64,000 nt of DNA, taken from NCBI GenBank assembly GCA_905183005.1, contig CAJJDO010000089.1, forward strand, positions 18,657-82,656, written 5' to 3'. The notes beneath the pieces are model-generated. The model searched no databases. It was not told where the DNA came from and was given only the letters and a program-made list of their open reading frames with translations. Positions within the stretch are counted from its first letter, which is position 1, and every line of letters starts with the position of its first letter. Both the position numbers and the translations under genes were made by a program. This DNA comes from Paramecium pentaurelia (Eukaryota; Ciliophora; Oligohymenophorea; Peniculida; Parameciidae). Of the stretch, positions 38,100-49,541 are shown in pieces.

Positions 38100-38826
38100 A
38101 CTGAAATCTTGGAATTGCATCTTTTTGATCGATTTTAAAAATAAACTCAGGTATTTACATTCAAAATCAATAGTCCATTCCATAACATTTATGAAGCGAC
38201 CTTGTTTCGTGATAGGTTTTATATGTTTGCATATGCTAATTCTGAAGTAATCTTATTCGGCTGTACCAATCTCAATTAAGTCATATCAATTCTTCCAGTT
38301 TAAATCAAAAAAAATAAATTTGATTACATTTTATATTTTAGCTCAGTCCTTAATTTACATTTGAAATTTATCATTTCAACTATTTTATTTATGAAAAGAG
38401 GCAGAGTTTTAGGTTCTCTATTTTTTAAAATTCAAAGCTTAAATTTTATTTCTTTATAATGATGTTATTTTTGGACAAGTAATTTATAATTATTTAATAG
38501 GGATTTTCCAATCAGATCCCCTTTTTCTTTTGATATCCTACATCTCGGATTTTCTTAATACAGTTAAGTATTAAGCAACCATAACCTAGACTACAAAAGA
38601 ACAAAGCTTGCAAGAGTAAATGATCTACGATGCAAATATGGGGCAGAACAGAATACTTTTCTGAAATATCATGCTAGGTAGATTCAATGCTGTTTGGCCT
38701 CCTTACATAATTGAGACGATATAGCTTAACGATAACTTTAATGAGTAAGATATATTTGAGACTATGGATATTGGATTTGAGTTTTATGTTAAGGCTAAGT
38801 CCAAACGATTGAATCAATTATAATGA
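38100..38826 (+). pseudogene. Unknown gene with one short intron and two in-frame TGAs
   Basis: Frame 38100-38462 reads YEATLFRDRFYMFAYANSEV and ILFGCTNLNQVISILPVQI. Removing a 22-nt intron (38479-38500, GTAATT...TTAATAG) joins it to IFQSDPLFLLISYISDFLNT and, past a TGA at 38662, to GRFNAVWPPYIIETIQLNDN and DIGFEFYVKAKSKRLNQL, ending at TGA 38824. So the reading frame is kept throughout and only TGA codons at 38460 and 38662 break it. No family recognised. Coding upstream of 38100 is suggested but shifted. Confidence 0.45.
38479..38500 (+). other. 22-nt intron in the unknown gene
   Basis: GT...AG, 22 nt, restores frame between two clearly coding blocks. Confidence 0.5.
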
Positions 38827-38899
38827 AATAATTATAAAAATCTCTTGCTTTCTTTAAATGATTTAAATATTTGATAATCTCACTATAATGACTCATCAT

Positions 38900-41800
38900 T
38901 CATTTCAAGCTAAAAAAATTATTAATGTATATTACTTAAATAGATTAATAGTTTGAATTATTTAAGTTATTCTGAATTACATTATTCTCCTATTATTGGG
39001 CTTCTTACAATTTTTTTATTTTTTCTAAGACTTTTGCTAAAAAATTTATATTTGTTTCTTGCTTATACCTTTACATGTTTAATAACTTGAATCATTTTAA
39101 TTTCTCTAAATAGCATAATCAAAATATTCTAATGCTTCTTCAAATCTATTCATTTAATCTAAAGTAACAGCTTTAAATTTATTATTTATTTTTTTAATAC
39201 CTTTATTAAAGAAGTATATCGGATTTTCTGGATTATTTTTAATTGCCTATTCATAATATTCTAATGCTTCTGTAAATCTATTAAGTTTAACTAAAGTATT
39301 AGCTTAATATTAATAATATTATTAAGACCTTTGTTTCCATAATATCTTGAATCATTTGGGTGTATATTAATTGCATAATCATATTATTTTAATGCTTCTT
39401 CAAATTTATTCATATCATTTAAGGTATTAGCTAAATTGTATAATTTTTTTTTTGAATACCTTTACCAACATAATTCTCTGAATCTTAAGGGTTTAATTTA
39501 ATCGCTAAATCATAAAAAGTTAATGCTTCTTCTTATCTATTCATTTTTGATAGAATATTCGCTAAGATAACATAATTGCGAATGAATACCTTTGTAAAAG
39601 AAATATTTTGAATTTTCAGGATTATACTTAATGGCATAATCGTATTATTCTACTGCTTATTCAAGTTTATTTTGCTTTTGTAAAAGTTCACCTACAATTG
39701 GAATATCACTATGGGATACCTTTATTAATATAATATCTTGAATCCTTTGAATCTCTCTCTATAGCCTAATCATAAAATTTTAATGCTTCTTCATCTTTAT
39801 TCATTTCCTGTAAAGTGATAGCTAAAATTTAATTTTTTTATTTTTAAACCTTTATTAAAAAAATATGTTGAAACTTCCGGATTTCCGTCAATAGCTTAAT
39901 TATAAAATTACAAAGCTTCATCAAATCTTTACAATTTCTATAAAGCTGCAGCTAAAATTTAATGAATCAATTATAAAACCTTTATTTGCATAATGATGAG
40001 AGCCGAATGGGTTGTTTTTTATAGCTTAATCATACTATACTAATGCTTCTTCATAACGATCCAACTTTTATAAAATATTAGCTAAAAAAATGAAAAATAC
40101 TTTTATTAATACCCTTAGCACCATAGTAATCAGAATTTGTTGAGTTTAGATAAATGGCATGATTGTAAAATTCTAATGCTTCTGAATATCTATTCATATC
40201 ATTTAAATTGTTAGCTAAAATTTAATAATAATCATTTCGTATACCTTTACAATAGAAATATTATGGATTTTCAGGATTTTTTTTTATAGCTTTATTAAAC
40301 ATTTTCAAAGCATCTTCTAACTTTTTCATTTTATTTAATGTTTTGGCTAAATGATATTAACTATCTGAAAAACCTTTATTAGCATAGTATATTGAATTCT
40401 CTGGATTTTTTTAAATCGCTTAATTATAATATATTAATGCTTCTTCGTCTCTATTCAGTAAATTTAAAACATTAGCTAAAAATCTTTATCGTTTTAAAAA
40501 ACCTTTATTTGCATAATTCTCTGAATTCTCTGGATTTTTTTCAATAGCCTCACCAGAATATTTTAATGCATCTTCAAATCTCCCCATTTTACATAAGGTA
40601 GAGACTATAGTTAACAATATTTTTTCAATACCTTTATTAACATAATGATCAGAACATTCAGGATCATAGTAAATGGCAATATCATAATATTTTAACGCTT
40701 CTTCCAATCTATTTAAATCATTTAAAGTATTGGCTATAATTTTGTTCATTTTCTTAATACCTTTAGCAGCATAATTCATTGAATCTTCTGGATTTTTTTA
40801 AATAGCAATATCATATTATATTAAAGCTAATTCAAATCTATTCATATCATGTAAAACACTAGCTAAAATTTTAATGACTATGGATTTATACCTTTGCCTG
40901 CATAATTATCTGGATCTTCTGAGTTTTTTTAAATTGCAAAATCATAATATTTCAATGCATCTTCAAACCTATTCATTCTATGTAAAGCATTAGCTAAAAT
41001 TTAATATTTAAGTTTGAGCACCTTTATTAGCATAATTATCTGAATTTTATGGGTCTTTTTAAATTGCAAAATCCAATTATTTTAACGCCTCCTCATATCT
41101 ATTCATTTTCTTTAAAATCTGAGCTAAAATTTTATAATTGTTGTTTAATACCTTTAGCAGAATAATAATCTGAATCTTCTGGATTTTATTTAATTGCTTT
41201 ATCTATATACTGTAATGATTCTTCAAATCTATTCATTTTACATAAAGTTTTAGCTAAATTTAATAACTGTATTTTGATACCTTTAGCAAAATAATTATCT
41301 GAATTTTTTGGGTCTTTTTAAATTGCAAAATCAAATTATACTAACGCCTCCTCATATCTATTCATGTCATCTAAATTAATTGCTAAAATAATTCATAATT
41401 CCTATTTGATACCTTTATTTGTAAAATATCTTGAATTAGCTTGGTCCTTTTCAATCGCTTTATCATAACATTCTAATGCTTCTTCAAATCTATTCATATT
41501 ATTTAAAGTATTAGCTAAAATTTATAAATGTTTTCTTAATACCTTTGCAAAAATAATACTCAGAATTTTTAGGATCTTTCTTAATTGATTTATCATAATA
41601 CTCTAATGCTTCTTCAAATCGATTCATATTATTTAAAGTATTGGCTAAAATTTATAAATTGCTTCTTAATACCTTTACCAAAATAATACTCAGAATTTTC
41701 AGGATTTTTCTGAATGGCTTTATCATAATATTCTAACGCTTCTTCAAATCTATTCATTTCAAATAAAGAATCAGCTATGAAATTATACAGATTTTATTAC

Positions 41801-42067
41801 ACCTTTTTAAAAATAAGAGATTGATTCATCATTAATTTTCTAAATAGCTGAATCATAAGATTTCGATGTCTCCTTAAATCTAATATTGTTTTTTTGTATT
41901 TTTAATTGATTTTTTATCACATCAATTTTCTTACTAAATCTTATTTCCTAGTTTTTTATCCAGATTTGATTTTTTAATCTGCTAGAACTTTATATCATCC
42001 TTTCTGCAATAGATCTATGGATTAATCTTGAATTAATGTTAAATCTAATAAGTTAACAAAAGTTCAT
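38900..42067 (-). CDS. TPR repeat protein, one exon per repeat (23 exons, 847 aa)
   Basis: Minus strand, ATG 42067 (MNFCQLIRFNINSRLIHR) to TGA 38900. Exon 1 (42067-41803) and the last exon (39036-38900) flank 21 exons of 102 nt each; checked coordinates include 41774-41673, 41644-41543 and 41514-41413. Each exon encodes one 34-residue TPR, e.g. ANTLNNMNRFEEALEYYDKA followed by a PENSEYY helix B, with the TPR L/A/Y/A/P pattern. The introns (24-32 nt, mostly GTATT...TTTTAG) all split the first codon of the repeat after its first base (phase 1). I read every exon and found no TGA and no shift; coding sum 2544 nt. TPR arrays bind other proteins; the partner is unknown. No signal peptide or membrane helix. 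The array occupies nearly the whole protein, unusual in having no other domain. Confidence 0.92.
39037..41802 (-). other. 22 phase-1 introns, one per TPR
   Basis: 5' splice sites recur about every 130 nt (near 41802, 41672, 41542, 41412, 41280 ... 39200, 39068). Lengths checked: 28, 28, 28, 30 and 32 nt. Several are multiples of three without TGA (for example 41383-41412, 30 nt, and the two 27-nt introns near 40615 and 40755), so retention would be silent for frame. Confidence 0.8.
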
Positions 42068-43526
42068 TATGGTAGCTTAATATTATTAATCTTTATGTAC
42101 CTGTCTATATACTTTTATTATTCTGATAAAATTGCATCTTTAATTTAATAAATATTATTATATTTTATTAATTATTGATATAGTAATTATAGTAACCTTT
42201 TTGAAGAAACATAATAAATGTAACCCTCCTCGTTTAAATTAAATATACTTTTTATTCAATTTATATGTCAGGATTGAATATAAATAAGCTTGTTTAATAA
42301 TTCTTCTATGATATTTAATCATGATTCCCCTCAAAAATTTATGATATGTTAGTTATAAGAGAAATGAGATGATAAAATAATTTGAAGCGATTTGGATTAT
42401 ATTTTAATTACATTAAATAATAGATTTGAGAAAAAAGAAATCAACAATCATAAATAGTATAAATCAAAGAAAATTAACAAAGTAATAACAATTTTTTTCT
42501 TCCACTAATTAATGTTATATAACTGAAATATAAAATTCATTATAGAAACAATACTATATGAATAATTTAATAATTTTAATTAAGAAATAGATTATGATTT
42601 CATTTAATTAAATATAATTCCATTTTAATCTAAGTTATATTATGCATTAAAAAAATTAATTTATATATTCAACAATTTGGAGACCTTCTATTCCTATTAT
42701 AATCTTTGAGCTAGGTACCTAATTCTAATTTTTTTTCCTTATTTTACTTAATGATTTTGGGAGAGATCACACTTTATATTAGCCTTTTTTTTCACTGTTG
42801 TTCTTTAGAAACATGGATGTAAAACAATTCTTATTTTATTTAGCCTTTTATCTATTTCAATTTACTATTCTATTAAAAAAAAATTTCTACTAGATCCAAC
42901 TGATGAGGTATAATAAATATGAGATATCTAATCGCAAGATTTACAATTTTAAATGATTAAACAACTGAGTTTTTATAAACTATAATGGAAAAATAAAAGA
43001 TATTTAAGATTTTGAAAAAAATAAATTTATTTTAATTATTTGAAAAATACTGAAAAATTTAAAAAAGCATCCCTTTTATCAAGTGTATAAAGAAAATGAT
43101 CTCTAAAGTATAAATTTTGTAACATAATTTTATTAAATAATTATTAGGTTTTAACTTTTATTAAAACATTAGTATAAATTGAGAAAATAATTTGATTTCA
43201 AAAAAAATCAGAAATTCCCCTTACTTTATTCTAATTTTAGAATGTAAGCAAGTTTAAGTATCAAATTTTTAAAGTCCTACTAAAGTTTAAAAAAAATTTA
43301 TTTATTAAAAAGATTTTAAGGTATATGAAATTAATTAGTTTAATTAATTTTTTGATAAGCTTGGTTGATTCTGATTAAGGGATTATTGTCAGAAAACTCT
43401 CAAGAATTATGAGAGATAAAAAGCTAGTTATTATTAATGAATTTATAATCAATTAATTTTTCTCCTTTTAAATGGTATATAATTATTAAAATGTAATATA
43501 TATAAAAATAAATCTATTCCTGCCAT
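42068..43526. other. Intergenic stretch upstream of the TPR gene
   Basis: AT-rich with poly-A/poly-T runs. Should hold the TPR gene promoter; no motif can be assigned and no gene seen. Confidence 0.4.
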
Positions 43527-43567
43527 TCTATAATAATTTTATTTATTGAATAAGTAGCAGATTTATT

Positions 43568-43807
43568 GTTGGTCATTAAAGAAATGATATAGGATACCTT
43601 TTGAAAAAGATGGGAATAGAGAAAGCATCAAATATAATTATAATTAAAGAAGTAAATCCATTATGATTTAATTTGTCAATTCGTCTAGAAATCTCTTTAA
43701 ACCCTATTGCTACTTATTCTGGCCATGCATTTTGTGAAATATTCATATTTAATTTAAAAACAAGAATGTCCTGCGAAAATTAAAACATACTCATTCTAAT
43801 ATTTTGA
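43568..43807 (+). pseudogene. Gene fragment with in-frame TGA
   Basis: One frame holds DIGYLLKKMGIEKASNIIII and, past a TGA at 43664, LSIRLEISLNPIATYSGHAF, CEIFIFNLKTRMSCENQ, to TGA 43805. Protein-like composition but unknown family. The same piece is repeated at 44833-45072 as part of the duplicate. Confidence 0.4.
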
Positions 43808-44228
43808 AAGTTTTGAATAGAATTATTGTTTTAGTTAACTAATATGGAGATATTCTTTGATAATAATTATAAAAATATATTGAGAAAATTCAAATCACCC
43901 ATATTTAAAAATAAACCTCAGAAAAATAGTAGTATATATTATTTTATATTATTTAGCCCCCACCTATATTACTATTCTTTTGATATCCCAATAGCTGATG
44001 TTTTAATCTTAAGGGGCTTAAATCTGGAAAGGAGAATTTTCAAATCATTTAGGCATAAATTAAAAGAAATTATTTTAATAAAGAGGAGCTCTCATTCTAG
44101 AGAGTTAAAGAGAATTAAAATAAATATCAAATAAATTATTACAAAAAAAATGAAAACATAAATTTTAGTATTAATGTTATGTATATTATTGAATTATTTT
44201 TAACAATATTTAAATTTATTTGTAATAT

Positions 44229-44582
44229 TCTTAATGGTATCTCAATGTTGATGTTAATAATTTGAACTCTTATAAGAAAGAAGGAATATATTAGGCAGAT
44301 ATAATCAAAAGTGAATATTTAAATTGTCTAATTAATAGTTTTTTTAAAGAAATATATGTTAAAGATAGAAAGGCTAAGATAATTTCAAATTAAAATCTCT
44401 TGCTTAATGTTGGCATCCAAATCCATTTCCATTGTCTAAATGTTTCTACCTCACACACTCTTACAGAATAAAGCAGGGGCAAAGAAGGAGGGCAAATTCT
44501 AAAAGAGCAAAAGTTCCAAAAGGTGAACACCCTTGTATCAAAATTCTTAAAATTTGCAAGAATATCCTAAGACTAAGCTTGA
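44229..44582 (+). CDS. Hypothetical ORF, about 117 codons (gene fragment)
   Basis: TGA-free frame closed at 44580, with no clear initiator. Reads QWYLNVDVNNLNSYKKEGIY, FFKEIYVKDRKAKIISNQNL, then a Cys/His/Ser-containing part and LVSKFLKFARISQDQA. G+C is visibly higher from 44400 on. The family is not recognised. Copies at 45494-45847 and 46777-47130 are the assembly duplicates. Standard-code ORFs of 96 aa at 43844 and 45109 overlap a different frame and are not supported. Confidence 0.4.
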
Positions 44583-44791
44583 ACTAATCCCTAAGCCTTT
44601 AGGTTTACCCAAATGAGATTTTATTTTCGTTGCTTACTGAATATATAGAGGCAAATTTTATGTCCATTTCATGAAGTTCAAATTTATTTTCAATAGAAAA
44701 TAGTAAGGTGGCACGATATTAAGAATAATTGGCAGTAAAATTCTGGCTTGGCATGGTGCAACTTTTCGAATTTTGGTATGATATACTTAGN

Positions 44792-46055
44792 TCTATAATA
44801 ATTTTATTTATTGAATAAGTAGCAGATTTATTGTTGGTCATTAAAGAAATGATATAGGATACCTTTTGAAAAAGATGGGAATAGAGAAAGCATCAAATAT
44901 AATTATAATTAAAGAAGTAAATCCATTATGATTTAATTTGTCAATTCGTCTAGAAATCTCTTTAAACCCTATTGCTACTTATTCTGGCCATGCATTTTGT
45001 GAAATATTCATATTTAATTTAAAAACAAGAATGTCCTGCGAAAATTAAAACATACTCATTCTAATATTTTGAAAGTTTTGAATAGAATTATTGTTTTAGT
45101 TAACTAATATGGAGATATTCTTTGATAATAATTATAAAAATATATTGAGAAAATTCAAATCACCCATATTTAAAAATAAACCTCAGAAAAATAGTAGTAT
45201 ATATTATTTTATATTATTTAGCCCCCACCTATATTACTATTCTTTTGATATCCCAATAGCTGATGTTTTAATCTTAAGGGGCTTAAATCTGGAAAGGAGA
45301 ATTTTCAAATCATTTAGGCATAAATTAAAAGAAATTATTTTAATAAAGAGGAGCTCTCATTCTAGAGAGTTAAAGAGAATTAAAATAAATATCAAATAAA
45401 TTATTACAAAAAAAATGAAAACATAAATTTTAGTATTAATGTTATGTATATTATTGAATTATTTTTAACAATATTTAAATTTATTTGTAATATTCTTAAT
45501 GGTATCTCAATGTTGATGTTAATAATTTGAACTCTTATAAGAAAGAAGGAATATATTAGGCAGATATAATCAAAAGTGAATATTTAAATTGTCTAATTAA
45601 TAGTTTTTTTAAAGAAATATATGTTAAAGATAGAAAGGCTAAGATAATTTCAAATTAAAATCTCTTGCTTAATGTTGGCATCCAAATCCATTTCCATTGT
45701 CTAAATGTTTCTACCTCACACACTCTTACAGAATAAAGCAGGGGCAAAGAAGGAGGGCAAATTCTAAAAGAGCAAAAGTTCCAAAAGGTGAACACCCTTG
45801 TATCAAAATTCTTAAAATTTGCAAGAATATCCTAAGACTAAGCTTGAACTAATCCCTAAGCCTTTAGGTTTACCCAAATGAGATTTTATTTTCGTTGCTT
45901 ACTGAATATATAGAGGCAAATTTTATGTCCATTTCATGAAGTTCAAATTTATTTTCAATAGAAAATAGTAAGGTGGCACGATATTAAGAATAATTGGCAG
46001 TAAAATTCTGGCTTGGCATGGTGCAACTTTTCGAATTTTGGTATGATATACTTAG
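44792..46055. repeat. Direct duplicate B, copy 2
   Basis: Copy of 43527-44790 at offset +1265. It overlaps duplicate C (45180-46461), so this locus is displayed up to three times. Confidence 0.9.
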
Positions 46056-46461
46056 TCCCAAAAATACACTACATATTTTATCTTGATTCATTTATTAATA
46101 CTGTAATGTTTCATAGTCAAAAGGGAAAGTATAAGAGAGATTATAGTTTTATTTTTAATCTGATTCCCTCTCGCTTTTCATAAATTTCAACTTATTTTTT
46201 TTGAGTAAATCTTTATTATTTTTAATAAATTCTAATATTTCAATGGATCCAAAATTATAAAAAAGATCTGTATTTTATATTATTATCATATTCAATCCAC
46301 ATTATATTTATAAAAATGAAATTAAGCTCAAAGAAAACTATGGCATAAATGTCCATTAATCATTTTGTTTTTTTAATTTTGGCAAACTATTCATTTCCTA
46401 TAGCACTGTGATAGTATTTTATTTTTTATAAGACTTAACTTATAAATTTAAAAAATTTATC
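45180..46461. repeat. Direct duplicate C, copy 1 (1282 nt)
   Basis: Reappears at 46463-47744 after a single N at 46462 with no differences seen. Confidence 0.9.
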
Positions 46462-46462
46462 N

Positions 46463-47744
46463 ACCTCAGAAAAATAGTAGTATATATTATTTTATATTAT
46501 TTAGCCCCCACCTATATTACTATTCTTTTGATATCCCAATAGCTGATGTTTTAATCTTAAGGGGCTTAAATCTGGAAAGGAGAATTTTCAAATCATTTAG
46601 GCATAAATTAAAAGAAATTATTTTAATAAAGAGGAGCTCTCATTCTAGAGAGTTAAAGAGAATTAAAATAAATATCAAATAAATTATTACAAAAAAAATG
46701 AAAACATAAATTTTAGTATTAATGTTATGTATATTATTGAATTATTTTTAACAATATTTAAATTTATTTGTAATATTCTTAATGGTATCTCAATGTTGAT
46801 GTTAATAATTTGAACTCTTATAAGAAAGAAGGAATATATTAGGCAGATATAATCAAAAGTGAATATTTAAATTGTCTAATTAATAGTTTTTTTAAAGAAA
46901 TATATGTTAAAGATAGAAAGGCTAAGATAATTTCAAATTAAAATCTCTTGCTTAATGTTGGCATCCAAATCCATTTCCATTGTCTAAATGTTTCTACCTC
47001 ACACACTCTTACAGAATAAAGCAGGGGCAAAGAAGGAGGGCAAATTCTAAAAGAGCAAAAGTTCCAAAAGGTGAACACCCTTGTATCAAAATTCTTAAAA
47101 TTTGCAAGAATATCCTAAGACTAAGCTTGAACTAATCCCTAAGCCTTTAGGTTTACCCAAATGAGATTTTATTTTCGTTGCTTACTGAATATATAGAGGC
47201 AAATTTTATGTCCATTTCATGAAGTTCAAATTTATTTTCAATAGAAAATAGTAAGGTGGCACGATATTAAGAATAATTGGCAGTAAAATTCTGGCTTGGC
47301 ATGGTGCAACTTTTCGAATTTTGGTATGATATACTTAGTCCCAAAAATACACTACATATTTTATCTTGATTCATTTATTAATACTGTAATGTTTCATAGT
47401 CAAAAGGGAAAGTATAAGAGAGATTATAGTTTTATTTTTAATCTGATTCCCTCTCGCTTTTCATAAATTTCAACTTATTTTTTTTGAGTAAATCTTTATT
47501 ATTTTTAATAAATTCTAATATTTCAATGGATCCAAAATTATAAAAAAGATCTGTATTTTATATTATTATCATATTCAATCCACATTATATTTATAAAAAT
47601 GAAATTAAGCTCAAAGAAAACTATGGCATAAATGTCCATTAATCATTTTGTTTTTTTAATTTTGGCAAACTATTCATTTCCTATAGCACTGTGATAGTAT
47701 TTTATTTTTTATAAGACTTAACTTATAAATTTAAAAAATTTATC
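46463..47744. repeat. Direct duplicate C, copy 2
   Basis: Copy of 45180-46461 at offset +1283. Unique sequence resumes at 47745. Confidence 0.9.
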
Positions 47745-48125
47745 TGAGATTTGTGAATCTTATTATATTAATTAATAGAAATGTTGGATAAAAATCTTAT
47801 CTATGATAATATAAGTTTAGCTAAAATATATATAATTTTCTGGCACTTTGAATACTTAGTCATAAAGTCTGTATATTTTTCGGGAAGATTTTTGATCCAT
47901 ATATTGCATGTTCTTGATTAAAAAAGAGAAGGTGAAAATAATAAAGAATGAAGGTTGAATGGGGAATGTGAATGCCACCTGAAAACTTATGGGAGTATGA
48001 CAATAATTAATTGTTGATCCATTGGTAGCTCTAATTTCCTTTGGACTCTATAAAAATTATTTGATTAACAAGAAAGTATTGTAATATATCATGCAGACTC
48101 GAAAAGATGTAATTACGCCAATTGA

Positions 48126-48401
48126 AAAAGTAAGATTAAATCCGGTCTAAGTACTGAGCTTCAACTCTACAATAAAGCTCCTGAAAAAGTTATCAACTTC
48201 GATGAGTTTGTAATTTAACTTTCTATTAATATATTTGAAATTCAAAAGTATAAGAATTAGATTTTTAACAGTTATAAAAATTTATCTGTTTAAAATATAT
48301 CATGCTTTTACCAGCCTTTTATCATATCTTAAAGTCTTGCAAATAGGGTAGTTTGGTAAAATAAATTAAAAAAAATGAAATAACAAATTAAGAAAAACTG
48401 A
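48126..48401 (+). CDS. Hypothetical ORF, 91 aa (gene fragment)
   Basis: TGA-free frame to TGA 48399: SGLSTELQLYNKAPEKVINF, DEFVIQLSINIFEIQKYKNQ, VVWQNKLKKMKQQIKKN. Alternating hydrophobic and charged residues suggest helices. The 5' end is unresolved: an in-frame TGA lies just upstream at about 48123, with readable sequence before it. Unknown family. Confidence 0.4.
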
Positions 48402-49541
48402 TTTGATTATCCAACTTATAAACAGATGAAAATTATGATATAGTAATTTTTGTTCATTTAAATTAACTTTTTACTCTAAAATATGTTAAAATAAAAATAG
48501 TGAAAAATCAATCATTTTCATTTCCATATGATTACCAGAAATTTCATAAACAAGAAACAAATTACAAAAGCAATAATAAGGCTTCAAAATAGATATAATT
48601 TATCATTAAAATGCTATTACATGACAGAAAATGTTTATAGGATCACAAAAATAGTGCTTTAATTTATGAAACATTATTTATTGTAACCTATATTGATCAG
48701 GTAAAAATAACACTGAACCATCAGGTTTTTTTAAACTCTCTTTATCTTTATTCCTATAATACTTCTACTTCAATATATAAGCATATTTAGTTATAATTAA
48801 ATATAAATGATCCATATAAGTGTATAGGTTTTTAAATATTTAATGATAGACTTTATTATCCATTTTTAGAGCCATTTAATATCAAAAGGCACTATGGATA
48901 AATACTCTTTTAAATTAAATATAGCTTATTAATTTTGTATAAACCTTGTTAGGGGGATAAAAACTTATATATCAAATCATAATTATTCATAATTGTTTAT
49001 CCTTCTGCTTTTTATTATAGTTTCTATATTCTCTTGTAAACTAAGTATCTACACAACTAAGTATTTTACGAAATATTCTTATTATATATATATAATACTA
49101 TTTCTTAGTCTAGCATACATCTTACAAGATCCTTCTCCAAAAATTTTACTATAATTTTTCTTATTCTTCTGTTTTGTATTTCAATTCAGAAGATTATTAT
49201 AATTCATTTTTCTTATAGTATCCTTGCTCATATTATTATAATTATTTTTTTATTCTGAATTGATTTCTTCCTACTTTTTTACTTTAAACTTGACTTGAAC
49301 AAAATTACTTTATTGCAAGATTGTAGTATAATTTATTAATTGGGTTTTATTCGATTAAATTTTATTGAATATGATCTAAATTTTACAATCATCTAACCAT
49401 TATTTAAGGTTATTAATTTGATAATCCTCATTAATTATTAAATTATAAGATCAGATAGTTATGTTTGAATTTTCTGAATTTTAATTAATATATTAATAAA
49501 TTATTGATTATCAAATATCACTTGATTTATTAATTAAAAAA
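48402..49541. other. Intergenic stretch upstream of the second MORN-variant gene
   Basis: AT-rich with frequent stops. No gene or RNA supported. Confidence 0.4.

Larger units (their letters stand above)
43527..44790. repeat. Direct duplicate B, copy 1 (1264 nt)
   Basis: Reappears at 44792-46055 after a single N at 44791, with no differences seen. Contains the gene relics at 43568 and 44229. Confidence 0.9.

Noticed and set aside
40486..40779. 97-aa continuous minus-strand ORF as a separate small gene
   Set aside because: It is two TPR exons plus two 27-nt introns that happen to be 3n and open; part of the large TPR gene.
43844..44134. 96-aa standard-code ORF, also at 45109-45399
   Set aside because: Needs TAA to be a stop, but neighbouring genes read TAA/TAG as Gln; flanking readable frames differ, and the two copies are one assembly-duplicated locus.
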